The notes: generated by a model from the sequence alone, not told the origin. A stretch of DNA of 64,000 bases from UBA2705 sp963977105 (GCA_963977105.1 CAXBNI010000004.1:1-64000); one strand, 5' to 3'; positions 27,454-36,016 are shown, numbered from the stretch's first letter. A program made the numbers and translations.

Positions 27454-27939
27454 ATGATAAATGAATATTTAGGCCTCACGACCCTTTCTCATGGCGAACT
27501 TATATTCCGGGTCTTTATGGCTATTTTATTCAGCCTTATCCTCGGTCTAGACAGAGAAAGCAAAGGCAAACCGATGGATTTTCGCGCCTATATCATTGTT
27601 TGCGTCACCACATGCCTTGTTTCAATTTTGGCCTTAGAGCTTTCCGCAAATCATAATAACTCTGAGTTTCTGACCATGGATCTGTCGCGCGTTATCGCGG
27701 GCACATTAACCGCCATTGGCTTCCTTGGAACAGGCGCCATCATTACCAAGGATAACGACCAAGTTATCGGCACCGCGACAGGTGCAAGCATTTGGGCGGC
27801 TGGCGGCTTTGGCTTGTCGATTGGCTTTGGCATGTATTTCATCGCGATTATTGGCTTCCTTTCTGTCGCCGCAATATTGGTGCTTGGCGGCATGTTCATG
27901 GAGCGGTCTATGGGGCGTAAAGATAGCAACAACATTTAG
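27454..27939 (+). CDS. MgtC/SapB-family inner-membrane protein
   Basis: A 161-residue protein with five hydrophobic helices and the family blocks LILGLDRESKGKP, RVIAGTLTAIGFLGTGAII and TGASIWAAGGFGLSIG. MgtC relatives modulate the F-ATPase or Mg/acid adaptation in pathogens, but most family members are of unknown role. AAGGA lies 12 bases before ATG 27454; a six-codon ORF starting at ATG 27444 overlaps the start. It heads a tight four-gene cluster with a lipid kinase, ExoD and a phosphoesterase. Confidence 0.88.
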   Translation: MINEYLGLTTLSHGELIFRVFMAILFSLILGLDRESKGKPMDFRAYIIVCVTTCLVSILALELSANHNNSEFLTMDLSRVIAGTLTAIGFLGTGAIITKDNDQVIGTATGASIWAAGGFGLSIGFGMYFIAIIGFLSVAAILVLGGMFMERSMGRKDSNNI

Positions 27940-27974
27940 TGGAACTTTTCCCTGCCCGGTACGTATGCACTATT

Positions 27975-28895
27975 ATGAACACACAGCAAAGCTATGATAT
28001 ATATATTAATCAAGACGCAGGTACGGTACGCCATATTGGGCGTGAAGACCTCGAGCGGCGGCTATCTGAGAGCAGCATAGGTATCAGAAAGCTCTTTATA
28101 CTCAGCGCGCCAGAGTTACTTTCAAAAATATCGCAAATAAGTCAAGGCGACCGCGTTCTAATCGGCGGTGGAGACGGCACCATTAGAAGCTGCGCCAAAC
28201 ACTTCATGAAATCCAACGCCTCCTTTGGCGTTTTACCCTTAGGCACAATGAATTTGCTGGCGCAAGACCTCAACATCCCTAACGATTTAGATGCAGCTTT
28301 AGACGCGTACGCGCATGATACCCGCACCATGCCAATGGATGTTGGCATCGTCAATGATGATGTGTTTTTGTGCTGCGCAGGGCTTGGCGTCATGCCCTCA
28401 GCCTCTCAAGAACGTGAGAACGCACGCGAAAATCAGAATGATTTGCTGCTCTACGCACAGTTAGCCTCCCATGTTTTCGAACATTTCAACGATGATATGA
28501 AGTTTGATTTTATTATTGATGGGAAACGCACAAGAGTGAGATCACCATCTATCGTCGTTTCAAACAATCAATACGAACCAAACAAATCTAAACTTAAAAA
28601 AATCAATTTTACGCGCGCACGCCTACAAGACGGGCTGCTGGGGCTTTATTCTATTGCGCCCAAAAGCTTCATGGAAAAAATGAATTTACTTTGGATGCTC
28701 AAACTGGGCAACTGGAAGAATACGCGCGCGATAAAAACACAAACAGCGCATAGCTTATCTATCAATATGCCCCAGCAGCAGCAGGCACTGGTCTCCCTTG
28801 ATGGAGAAACACAAAATATGACATTGCCGCTCAATTTCTCTATACAGCAAAAAGCCCTGCAGATTATAGTACCCAAACAAAAACCGGAACGGTAA
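27975..28895 (+). CDS. Diacylglycerol/lipid kinase family protein
   Basis: A 306-residue YegS/DgkB-like lipid kinase. The nucleotide-binding signature GGGDGTIRSCAKHF and the following GVLPLGTMNLLAQDLNIP, both diagnostic, are present, with DVGIVND and an AGLGVMPSAS block later; C-terminal beta-sandwich region with QDGLLGLYSI. The substrate may be a diacylglycerol-type or other lipid. I chose ATG 27975 over GTG 27939, which overlaps the previous gene's stop; neither has a good ribosome site. Neighbours suggest membrane-lipid or envelope adjustment. Confidence 0.88.
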   Translation: MNTQQSYDIYINQDAGTVRHIGREDLERRLSESSIGIRKLFILSAPELLSKISQISQGDRVLIGGGDGTIRSCAKHFMKSNASFGVLPLGTMNLLAQDLNIPNDLDAALDAYAHDTRTMPMDVGIVNDDVFLCCAGLGVMPSASQERENARENQNDLLLYAQLASHVFEHFNDDMKFDFIIDGKRTRVRSPSIVVSNNQYEPNKSKLKKINFTRARLQDGLLGLYSIAPKSFMEKMNLLWMLKLGNWKNTRAIKTQTAHSLSINMPQQQQALVSLDGETQNMTLPLNFSIQQKALQIIVPKQKPER

Positions 28896-28896
28896 T

Positions 28897-29487
28897 ATGC
28901 AGCATACGCGGGATTTAACAAATCTAATCCAAGACATCTGTGAAAACACAGCAGGTGACAGCGTTGACATGCTGACATTACTTAACACCCTCAAGGCACG
29001 GGGTTTTGGGCCATTATTAGCTGGACCATCCTTAATCACGATCATGCCCACCGGCGCGATCCCCGGTGTTCCTGCCTTCTGTGCTGTATTAATTATAATT
29101 GTTTGTACGCAGATATTATTGCGTAAAAAGCACCCATGGGTGCCTAAAAGGATTAAAAGCCTTTCATTTAATCGCGACAAGTTCTTATATTACGCAGCTA
29201 AATGCCTGCCGTACACACAGAAGATTGATAAGTTCATCCACCCTAGAATGTCTTTTCTCGTCAAAGGAAGAGCCAAATATTTGGTCGCAATTACCTGCAT
29301 ATTATTGGCTTTCACGATAATTATACTCGGGTTTATTCCTTTTGCCGCTTTAGTCCCCGCTATAGGCGTTTTACTGCTCGGCTTGAGCTTAATGGGGCGT
29401 GATGGGCTTCTGTTTATTATTGCGCTTATCTTTGCGCTCGCAAGCCTTGCGCTTGTCCCCTATGGAATCACAAAAATATTAGGATAG
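28897..29487 (+). CDS. exoD: ExoD-family membrane protein
   Basis: A 196-residue protein of the exopolysaccharide-synthesis ExoD family. The family blocks ARGFGPLLAGPSLITIMPTG and PGVPAF are near residues 34-60, followed by a helix, a basic cytosolic stretch (HPWVPKRI) and three hydrophobic segments at the end. In rhizobia exoD loss affects exopolysaccharide and alkali tolerance. It begins 1 base after the lipid-kinase stop, so it is in the same operon. Confidence 0.85.
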   Translation: MQHTRDLTNLIQDICENTAGDSVDMLTLLNTLKARGFGPLLAGPSLITIMPTGAIPGVPAFCAVLIIIVCTQILLRKKHPWVPKRIKSLSFNRDKFLYYAAKCLPYTQKIDKFIHPRMSFLVKGRAKYLVAITCILLAFTIIILGFIPFAALVPAIGVLLLGLSLMGRDGLLFIIALIFALASLALVPYGITKILG

Positions 29488-29489
29488 AA

Positions 29490-30275
29490 ATGACGCGTAT
29501 ATTACATTTATCAGACCTGCATTTTGGCACCGAAACGCCCGATACTTTCGCGGCGCTAGAGCATGAAATCAATATTTTGCAGCCGTCAATCATCATTATC
29601 AGCGGCGACTTCACACAAACAGCCTCTCATGATGAATTCACAACAGCCAGAGACTTCATTGCAGCCTTAGCTGTACCCTGCTTTTGCGTTCCCGGTAATC
29701 ACGACATTCCCAGTTACAACTTGCTGGAACGTTTCTGTGCGCCATATAAACGTTACAAACGTTATATTAATGGCGATATAGAGCCGCGTCTGACCTATGA
29801 TCACACAGAGATAATCGGCCTAAATACAGCGCGCAGAGCTTTGCCACATTGGAACTGGGCTAATGGCGCAATTTCACGCGCGCAGCGTGCCTGCCTAATG
29901 CAGGGTGCCGACAAAGACGTTGCAAATATTCACCGACGTATTTGCGTCATGCACCACCCTATAAACAAAGCAGAGCACACCCCCCTTAATGTAAAGCTTT
30001 TTGGCGCACGCAAAGCTTTAGAGACATTGGAAGATGCAAACATTGACCTGGTGCTTACTGGGCACGTTCACCATGCTTCTGTTGATGTGCGAGAAAGCCA
30101 AAAAAACAACCACCGCACCATCTTCGTTAGCGCCTCGACAGCATTATCTAGCCGCACGCGTAAACAAGAAAATGGTTTTAATTTCATCACACTTTCACAA
30201 GATGAGATTCATATCGCGATCTATAAACTTCAAACTGGCAGCTTCTCCAAAACCGAAACTCATCACTTTGATTAA
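29490..30275 (+). CDS. Calcineurin-like metallophosphoesterase
   Basis: A 261-residue metallophosphoesterase with all the canonical metal-binding blocks in order: DLHFG (residue 9 on), GDFTQ (about 38), GNHD (about 69), MHHP (about 155) and GHVHH (about 190). This is the class III-nucleotide-phosphodiesterase/CpdA-like set, but the substrate cannot be told; lipid-linked or nucleotide substrates are both possible. It starts 2 bases after the exoD stop and ends the operon at a strong terminator. Confidence 0.9.
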   Translation: MTRILHLSDLHFGTETPDTFAALEHEINILQPSIIIISGDFTQTASHDEFTTARDFIAALAVPCFCVPGNHDIPSYNLLERFCAPYKRYKRYINGDIEPRLTYDHTEIIGLNTARRALPHWNWANGAISRAQRACLMQGADKDVANIHRRICVMHHPINKAEHTPLNVKLFGARKALETLEDANIDLVLTGHVHHASVDVRESQKNNHRTIFVSASTALSSRTRKQENGFNFITLSQDEIHIAIYKLQTGSFSKTETHHFD

Positions 30276-30299
30276 ACGTGTCCCACGATAAAATGGTCA

Positions 30300-30340
30300 C
30301 AAAAAAGCGCAGATGTTTTTTTCAAACATCCGCGCTTTAC
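30300..30340. terminator. Bidirectional terminator
   Basis: A long interrupted stem, AAAGCGC-a-GATGTTT with AAACATC-c-GCGCTTT, flanked by A- and T-rich tails. It lies between the convergent phosphoesterase and CsbD genes. Confidence 0.9.
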
Positions 30341-30356
30341 TTAAAAATATCTCAGC

Positions 30357-30560
30357 TTATGCCGCCATAGATTTTTCCCAGTCTTTTATGTCTTGTTCAG
30401 CCTGTTCACGGCTCTTACCATAGCTTTCTTGGAGTAAGCCCATTAACTTCTCACGGTCGCCATCAAGTTGGTCGAGGTCATCATTAGTGAGCTTGCCCCA
30501 CTTTTTCTGTGCTTCGCCTTTGAGTTGCTTCCAGTTACCTATTAAAATGTCCTTATTCAT
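30357..30560 (-). CDS. CsbD-family stress protein
   Basis: A 67-residue CsbD-like protein: NWKQLKGEAQKKWGKLTNDD followed by a helical end with the KSREQAEQDIKDW block. CsbD proteins are small, abundant and induced by general stress in many bacteria; their molecular role is unknown. A strong AAGGAGAAACG precedes the ATG. No EcfG-type site lies directly upstream; it is separated from the PRC-barrel gene by a hairpin and may depend on read-through. Confidence 0.92.
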   Translation of the reverse strand: MNKDILIGNWKQLKGEAQKKWGKLTNDDLDQLDGDREKLMGLLQESYGKSREQAEQDIKDWEKSMAA

Positions 30561-30590
30561 AGCGTTTCTCCTTGTTTAATATTCACGCGT

Positions 30591-30638
30591 TAAAAAAGCT
30601 CTGCACCACCGCACGGGGGAGGGCACGATGGTGCAGGG
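30591..30638 (-). terminator. Intercistronic terminator hairpin
   Basis: CTGCACCA (30601-30608) pairs with TGGTGCAG (30629-30636); on the minus strand a TTTTTT tract follows (30592-30597). It ends or attenuates transcription of the PRC-barrel gene before csbD. Confidence 0.75.
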
Positions 30639-30653
30639 CTTTGGGCAAAAGCC

Positions 30654-31517
30654 TTACTTTTTAGACTTGGTTGTATGCTTGCGGAACTGTGCCGTCTCCG
30701 CAGCGCTTAACTTAAACTTTAATGCACCTTTGACTTCTACAATTTCAGCTTCATGAAATGGTATCGCGAGCTTTTCGCCGCCCAAACCCATGAACTGATC
30801 ATAAGAGATAATCAGCTGATCTGCATTACCATCGCGCAAAAGAACATTATCAACTTCGGCGAGGGTTTCACCATCTGGTGAAGTCAGTACTGCATCCAGA
30901 ATTTTGGCCACGCTATAGCTTTGGCCTGGAATGACGCGCGTTGTTTCTGACTGCTCTAAGCGGTCATATGAAAAACGGGCCGCTTTATCGATGCTTTCTT
31001 CTGTTAATGCCACAACCACATCACCATCAGTCTGGCGGTTCATAATGACACTGTAATCAAATGCAGCAAGCTTACCTAAACCTGTAAAATCGCCATCACC
31101 GAGCACGACCATTGTCGCCTTGCCATTGCCGTTCACGATAATGTCCCGCACCTTCGCAATGCGCTCACCATTTGTATTATAGACAGGCTGACCAATTATG
31201 CCTTGCGCTGTCATGCGTTCATTGACAACAATTTCATTTATATCTGACGTATCATCATCATCTTTAAACGCTTGTTTTGCATCTTCATATGTATCTGTCA
31301 CTGCGCCGGATACTTTATCAGCGGCCTCTGAGACATCTTCCTTAGTGTTTTCCCAAGCATCTTTAACATCCTTTTTAAAGCTGCCTGAGCTTTCTGCGGC
31401 TGAAGTATTTGCTTCAACCTGCACATTTGCTTTCGCGTCCGCATTGATTTCAGCAAAGCTAGGTGCTGATACTGTTAATGCGATTGCTGATACTGCTGTG
31501 AGTAATGTCTTTTTCAT
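30654..31517 (-). CDS. Secreted PRC-barrel protein
   Basis: A 287-residue exported protein. The signal peptide ends at APSFA (residue 22). A charged helical segment rich in Lys/Asp (about 40-95, resembling LEA/YtxH-like amphipathic stretches such as DAWENTKEDVSEAADK) precedes two PRC-barrel-like domains, near 104-175 (IIGQPVYNTNGERIAKVRD) and 195-275 (AVLTSPDGETLAEVDNVLL). It is likely periplasmic. An EcfG-type promoter lies 37 bases upstream. Confidence 0.85.
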   Translation of the reverse strand: MKKTLLTAVSAIALTVSAPSFAEINADAKANVQVEANTSAAESSGSFKKDVKDAWENTKEDVSEAADKVSGAVTDTYEDAKQAFKDDDDTSDINEIVVNERMTAQGIIGQPVYNTNGERIAKVRDIIVNGNGKATMVVLGDGDFTGLGKLAAFDYSVIMNRQTDGDVVVALTEESIDKAARFSYDRLEQSETTRVIPGQSYSVAKILDAVLTSPDGETLAEVDNVLLRDGNADQLIISYDQFMGLGGEKLAIPFHEAEIVEVKGALKFKLSAAETAQFRKHTTKSKK

Positions 31518-31553
31518 TGTTAGATCCTCTTATTTATTTCGTTCACTAGCACT

Positions 31554-31578
31554 AACCACTCGGCGCCAACATCGTTCC
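31554..31578 (-). promoter_or_regulatory. EcfG-type promoter for secreted PRC-barrel gene
   Basis: On the minus strand GGAAC (31574-31578), 16 bases, GGTT (31554-31557). Confidence 0.65.
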
Positions 31579-31702
31579 AAAAAAATAAAAAAGGTCCGCC
31601 ACAATGGACTGACCTTCAAGTAACGCGGGGGGAGGGAAATTTAGGGTTATCTAGGTCCTCCGCCCATAGTGGGCTCTACCAAAGAAATTTGGGCCAACGT
31701 TA

Positions 31703-31891
31703 TTGGCGTCTGTCAGCAATGACAAGGACGCGACATTTATAGAGCACCTTGAAGAGGCAGAAGATAGATGCTTAAATAAAGTTCAGGAAATAATGAGCGA
31801 TGCGGTACGTATGCTTGACAGTGAGTATGAAGCACTGAAGAAAAGCCATGAGTATATGAGAAGATTAAAGGCACAGATGAAATCCATTTAG
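31703..31891 (+). CDS. Possible small coiled-coil protein (TTG start)
   Basis: A 62-residue charged helical protein (EAEDRCLNKVQEIMSDA) with no recognised family. There is no ATG in this frame; TTG 31703 is the likely start and the frame is closed upstream at 31667. No convincing Shine-Dalgarno. In favour of a real gene, a strong terminator at 31904-31945 lies just after the stop, facing the convergent entericidin gene. A small inverted repeat, GCCAA-cgtta-TTGGC (31693-31707), spans the start. Confidence 0.45.
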   Translation: MASVSNDKDATFIEHLEEAEDRCLNKVQEIMSDAVRMLDSEYEALKKSHEYMRRLKAQMKSI

Positions 31892-31903
31892 AAATCTACA
31901 TCA

Positions 31904-31945
31904 ACGAAAAACCCCGCCTTGCGCTAAGCAAGGCGGGGTTTTTAA
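31904..31945. terminator. Strong bidirectional terminator
   Basis: AAAAACCCCGCCTTG pairs with CAAGGCGGGGTTTTT. It serves the entericidin gene (minus) and the small plus-strand ORF. Confidence 0.93.
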
Positions 31946-31963
31946 TATCTTTATATATATGTA

Positions 31964-32101
31964 TTATTTCGCGGCATCTTGTATTGATTCGCCTGCGTTC
32001 TCAATGTCTTGACCTGCGCCATTAAGCGTTCCACAAGCCGTGAGGCTTAAACTCGTTAAGGCCAAAATTGTTAGGGTGAGTAAGTTCATCTTCTTCAACA
32101 T
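31964..32101 (-). CDS. Entericidin-like small lipoprotein
   Basis: A 45-residue lipoprotein missed by length cut-offs: MLKKMNLLTLTILAL, then a lipobox LTAC with the lipidated Cys23, then GTLNGAGQDIENAGESIQ, the hallmark of entericidin EcnA/EcnB-like peptides. In enterobacteria these are stress-induced toxin/antidote-like lipoproteins; in alphaproteobacteria they are often general-stress genes. GGAG lies 7 bases before the ATG and an EcfG-type promoter 31 bases further upstream. Confidence 0.93.
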   Translation of the reverse strand: MLKKMNLLTLTILALTSLSLTACGTLNGAGQDIENAGESIQDAAK

Positions 32102-32131
32102 AGTTATGCTCCTTTTTTTGTTCACACTACC

Positions 32132-32156
32132 TACGCCTTCCAAAGAAAATCGTTCC
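32132..32156 (-). promoter_or_regulatory. EcfG-type promoter for entericidin gene
   Basis: On the minus strand GGAAC (32152-32156), 16 bases, CGTA (32132-32135). Confidence 0.75.
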
Positions 32157-32195
32157 CCGCCGAGGAGAAGAAAAAATGTAGCTCCACCGCCTTAA

Positions 32196-32906
32196 CTAAG
32201 CATTATAATCGCAATACATATAACCAACGCCGCGAACGGTCTTAATAATATTATTGTCATCATCCTCTAATTTTTTGCGTATACGTGCAATTTGTATGTC
32301 TATACTACGGTCATAAGCATCATAGTTACCCTCACGCGTCAGGTCGAAAAGAAGGTCGCGACTTAAAGCGCGGTTAGGTGCACTCACCAAAGATTCGAGA
32401 AGTTTAAATTCGCCTGTTGTTAGCTCTAGTGATTTTCCACCTTGGTCAAAAGCTTGGTATTGTGCACGATTTAATATCCATTTTGAAAACGCGACAGTAT
32501 CTTCTTTTTGAGGCGCGGTTTCTTTTGTAGGTGCGGCTTCATTCACACGGCGCAGCACGGCTTTAATCCGCGCCGACAACTCGCGCATTTCAAAAGGTTT
32601 CGTAATATAATCATCCGCGCCCATTTCTAAGCTAATGATTTTCTCTGTCGTGTCGCTTTTCCCTGACACAACAATAATGCCCGCTTTCGTCATTGTTTTT
32701 AACTGGGGGAGAAGCGTCAGCCCCTCACCGTCAGGTAGAACGAGGTCTAATAAAATAACATCTGGCCGCACCGCTTCAACTTCATCGCGCGCTTGCTGGG
32801 TGCTATGTACGCTAACAACACTATAGCCATCAGATTCTAGATATTCCTTAAGGACGACTTGTAAATCACGGTCATCATCAATGCTAAAAATAACACCTTT
32901 ATTCAT
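32196..32906 (-). CDS. OmpR-family response regulator
   Basis: A 236-residue transcription factor with a receiver (acidic D10-D12, phospho-acceptor Asp54 in VILLDLVLPDGEG, Lys in YITKPF) and a C-terminal winged helix (ELTTGEFKLLESLVSAPNRA, RSIDIQIARIRKKLEDD, IIKTVRGVGYMY) that binds DNA. It is divergent from the ECF sigma gene across 195 bases. No histidine kinase is adjacent in an operon; the hybrid kinase beyond the sigma gene or the CHASE kinase are possible partners. Confidence 0.93.
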   Translation of the reverse strand: MNKGVIFSIDDDRDLQVVLKEYLESDGYSVVSVHSTQQARDEVEAVRPDVILLDLVLPDGEGLTLLPQLKTMTKAGIIVVSGKSDTTEKIISLEMGADDYITKPFEMRELSARIKAVLRRVNEAAPTKETAPQKEDTVAFSKWILNRAQYQAFDQGGKSLELTTGEFKLLESLVSAPNRALSRDLLFDLTREGNYDAYDRSIDIQIARIRKKLEDDDNNIIKTVRGVGYMYCDYNA

Positions 32907-33101
32907 TTTTCATGCCATTTCTACCGTTATTGTTATGCGCGCCGCTTCGCAGCACACCACTCTTCTTCTCTATAAGGCGCAAGCATACACCTTTTGATAC
33001 ATTTCAGAAACAAAGTTTTTCACAACGGATACATTGCAGACAAATTGAGGTTACGTGGCGCCGCTAACATTATGAGGTAAACAATAAAAAGGAACATCAT
33101 A

Positions 33102-33650
33102 ATGTTTGATACAGACGCACTTCTAGAACACAATGAAAGATTGCTGAAATTCGCGAGAAAGCTGACAAAGAACCAGCATGACGCAGATGACCTTCTTCAA
33201 TCAACGCTGCTGCGTGCATTGGAAAAGAAGGAATTATTCAAGTCTGGAACAAGCCTTTACAGCTGGATGTCCAAAATCATGTTTAATTTATTTGTCTCTG
33301 GTTACAGACGCAAAGTAAAATTTGAAACTCAATATGACCCAGAGCCATACATCGAAAAACAGTTTGTTGACGCTACACAAGACAAGAAAATTGAAGTTCA
33401 AGATGTCGGCAAGGCTATGAATAGCTTGTCTGCGGATCATAAAGAAATTCTCGTCATGGTTTGCGTGCAAGAAATGAGCTATGCAGATGTCGCGCAAGAG
33501 CTTGATGTTCCTGTAGGCACAGTGCGTTCACGATTATCACGCGCAAGAGAAGGCCTACAAAAAGAGCTTGCCACTGTAACGACCCAGCACCATGTTGCTC
33601 AGGCGGCACATTGTAACAACAATGCCCCATCACTACAGATAGCGGCCTAA
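33102..33650 (+). CDS. ECF sigma factor, EcfG-like
   Basis: A 182-residue sigma-70 family protein with region 2 (about 8-75: DADDLLQSTLLRALEK, GTSLYSWMSKIMFNLF, YRRK) and region 4 (about 105-160: HKEILVMVCVQEMSYADVAQ, VPVGTVRSRLSRARE). The GTSLYSWM and VGTVRSRLSRAR blocks resemble the EcfG/ECF15 general-stress sigma factor of alphaproteobacteria. The many EcfG-type promoters nearby suggest it, or a paralogue, reads them (inference). The usual nepR and phyR genes are not beside it. AAAAGGAAC precedes the ATG; this GGAAC is the ribosome site, not a promoter. Confidence 0.88.
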   Translation: MFDTDALLEHNERLLKFARKLTKNQHDADDLLQSTLLRALEKKELFKSGTSLYSWMSKIMFNLFVSGYRRKVKFETQYDPEPYIEKQFVDATQDKKIEVQDVGKAMNSLSADHKEILVMVCVQEMSYADVAQELDVPVGTVRSRLSRAREGLQKELATVTTQHHVAQAAHCNNNAPSLQIAA

Positions 33651-33655
33651 CACAC

Positions 33656-33684
33656 AATAAAGCCGGCATCTGCCGGCTTTATTT
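33656..33684. terminator. Bidirectional terminator
   Basis: AATAAAGCCGGCA and TGCCGGCTTTATT pair around TC, with T-runs both ways, between the sigma and hybrid-kinase genes. Confidence 0.92.
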
Positions 33685-35916
33685 TCATGCTGCTTTTTGT
33701 TTTTGATTTATATAGCGCAGAATTTCGTGCTTCAAATCAGCCTCTACTAACGGCTTGGGCAGGTATGAATCCATCCCGCATTCTATACATTTACTTTTAT
33801 CACCAACCAAAGCGTGCGCGGTCATACCAATAATCGGCGTGCGTTCTAACGTATTTTGCGCCTCATATTCTCTAATTTCTTTGGTCGCCGTGAAGCCGTC
33901 CATAACAGGCATTTGTATGTCCATCAGCACAACATCATAGTAATTCTTTTTCCAGAGGTTAAGCGCCTCTAGCCCTGTTCGTGCAACATCATACTCAACG
34001 CCAAGCTCATCAAACATATAACTCAAGACCACAACGTTGCCTTCATAGTCCTCAACAACAAGAATTTTTTTCTCATTGTGTAAAGCGCTGCGGATTTTAT
34101 CATTAATTTTCAGATCTTTTTTCTCAGCCTTATGTGATGGTGCCCTCGTCGTTTCAATCTTAATTGGCAGCATCAGCGTAAAGGTCGTGCCTTTATTCAG
34201 CTCACTACTTAAAAAGATATTACCGCCCATCAAGCTTGCTAGATTCTTAGATATCGGCAAGCCCAGCCCCGTCCCGCCATATTTACGCGAAACCGATGAA
34301 TCAGCCTGCTTAAATTTTTGAAAAACTAAATCAAAGTTCTCAGGGTCAATACCTATTCCGGTATCACTTACTGTAATCTTTAATAGCCTCGCATCGTCAC
34401 GTTCTTCAATTTCTGCGCTAATGCTTACGCCACCTTCGTCGGTAAATTTAATCGCATTATTAATCAAATTGACAAGAATCTGACGGATACGCTTTATGTC
34501 ACCGTAAAATTCAGCGCCTTTAAGTGCAGAATAATCAAACACAAAGCTAACGCCTTTTTCAGAAGCTTTCAGCGCCATCATGCTGATGACATTTTCAAAA
34601 ATCTCATCCAAAATGAAGCCTTGTTCATCTAATTCAAGCTCACCACTTTCAATCTTAGAAAAGTCGAGAATGTCATTTATCAGGTCAATAAGCGCAGATG
34701 TACTCGACTTTAAAGTCCCGATCAAGCTTTGCTGCTTTTCGCTAAAGCTCTCCCGTGTGCGTTCAAAAATTTCAACGATGCCATTAATTGCCGTAAGCGG
34801 CGTTCTGATTTCATGGCTCATATGCGCTAGAAATTCGCTTTTTGCGCGGTTGGCATCCTCGGCTTCCAATTTTTCAGCTTTCAAACGTTCCTGCGCTTGT
34901 ACCGTATGGGTGATATCCGTATGAATACACACAATACGGCTGGCCTTGCCGTCCTTCTGATAGAGCGCCTTGCCTCTAGACTGTATCCAAATCCAGCGTC
35001 CACTTTTATGCTTCATACGAAATGATTGGCGATATTCGGAAAGATTTCCGCCTAAATACTGTTCTAAATACGTCCATGCATCATCTGCATCATCCTGATG
35101 CAGCAAGCTTCTGAAATATTCAATATTTACTTTAGAGGAATCATATTCCTCTCCAAGCATTTCAAAGAACCGCCGCGAAAAAAACACGTTGTGGTTTTCT
35201 ATGTCCCAATCAAAAATCCCGTCATCACTACCATCTACCGCGATAGTCAGGCGCTCTTCCATTTCCTTCAAAGACGCGGCCATATGCCCGTGTGCACGTT
35301 GGACAAAGAGTAAAAATCCGTTAAAAATAAGCAATAAAACTGTGCCTATGACAACACTGACAATGAGCGTTTTCAAATATTGCTTTTTCTTTTTACCCAA
35401 TAAATTAAAACGTTCATTAAGATTTTCGTACGTTTCTTTTAACATCATTGCATTGATACGCACGATGTTATCTTTAATACGATCAACACTTTGCACATCA
35501 TATAATGTGGTCTTTTCGACTTGTGTTTCAAATGTCGTTGCGCGCTCTTCTAGCTTTTTAGAAAACTCTGTGAAGTAACTTCTAATCTCTGCTAAACGGC
35601 TCATCTGCGCGGGGTTTTCTGCGGTTAAATCCGATAATTTTGCGATCCGCTCAGAGACCTCAGCCTTCTTTTTTTCGTAATCTTCGGTGAAGGTATCTTT
35701 ACCTGTAATTAAGTATCCACGCTGCGCGGAGAGCATGCCCTCAATCAAAGAAGATACTTTTTCTGACTGGTTAATTACTTCTTGTGTTTCAATGACGAGC
35801 TCATCGGTTTTGGTCAAGCTTCTATCACCTGAAAGGGCGCTCCATATCAATGTCGATGTACACGCCAATAAGAGTAAAGTGAACAATATAAAGTTGCGCA
35901 GGGCCGTCTTGTCCAT
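33685..35916 (-). CDS. Hybrid histidine kinase (CHASE3-PAS-HisKA-REC)
   Basis: A 743-residue membrane sensor. Transmembrane helix at about 8-27, CHASE3-like periplasmic domain (about 35-180, with EGMLSAQRGYLITGKD), second helix at about 188-210, PAS/PAC (about 230-350), HisKA with the phospho-His in MSHEIRTPL, HATPase (NLINNAIKF, DTGIGI, GTGLGLPISK), then a receiver at about 615-735 with the phospho-acceptor Asp in VVLMDIQMPVMDG. No output domain, so the signal probably passes through an Hpt protein; the window has one at 7453-7806. The stop overlaps the terminator shared with the convergent sigma gene. Confidence 0.93.
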   Translation of the reverse strand: MDKTALRNFILFTLLLLACTSTLIWSALSGDRSLTKTDELVIETQEVINQSEKVSSLIEGMLSAQRGYLITGKDTFTEDYEKKKAEVSERIAKLSDLTAENPAQMSRLAEIRSYFTEFSKKLEERATTFETQVEKTTLYDVQSVDRIKDNIVRINAMMLKETYENLNERFNLLGKKKKQYLKTLIVSVVIGTVLLLIFNGFLLFVQRAHGHMAASLKEMEERLTIAVDGSDDGIFDWDIENHNVFFSRRFFEMLGEEYDSSKVNIEYFRSLLHQDDADDAWTYLEQYLGGNLSEYRQSFRMKHKSGRWIWIQSRGKALYQKDGKASRIVCIHTDITHTVQAQERLKAEKLEAEDANRAKSEFLAHMSHEIRTPLTAINGIVEIFERTRESFSEKQQSLIGTLKSSTSALIDLINDILDFSKIESGELELDEQGFILDEIFENVISMMALKASEKGVSFVFDYSALKGAEFYGDIKRIRQILVNLINNAIKFTDEGGVSISAEIEERDDARLLKITVSDTGIGIDPENFDLVFQKFKQADSSVSRKYGGTGLGLPISKNLASLMGGNIFLSSELNKGTTFTLMLPIKIETTRAPSHKAEKKDLKINDKIRSALHNEKKILVVEDYEGNVVVLSYMFDELGVEYDVARTGLEALNLWKKNYYDVVLMDIQMPVMDGFTATKEIREYEAQNTLERTPIIGMTAHALVGDKSKCIECGMDSYLPKPLVEADLKHEILRYINQKQKAA

Positions 35917-35985
35917 GGTGTCGCTTCCAGATTTTTTGATTATATCTTCAAGACACTACGCTAAAAGCCCTCTTTAATCCATATA

Positions 35986-36016
35986 AAAAGGCCAGCTGCA
36001 TGACAGCTGGCCTTTC
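35986..36016 (-). terminator. Terminator after the DUF1328 gene
   Basis: AAAGGCCAGCTG pairs with CAGCTGGCCTTT around CATGA; followed on the minus strand by TTTTTAT. Confidence 0.88.

Noticed and set aside
33091..33099. GGAAC before the sigma gene as an autoregulatory promoter
   Set aside because: AAAAGGAAC is 5-10 bases from the ATG with no room for a -10; it is the ribosome site. The same holds for GGAAC near 26494, 27439 and 47582.
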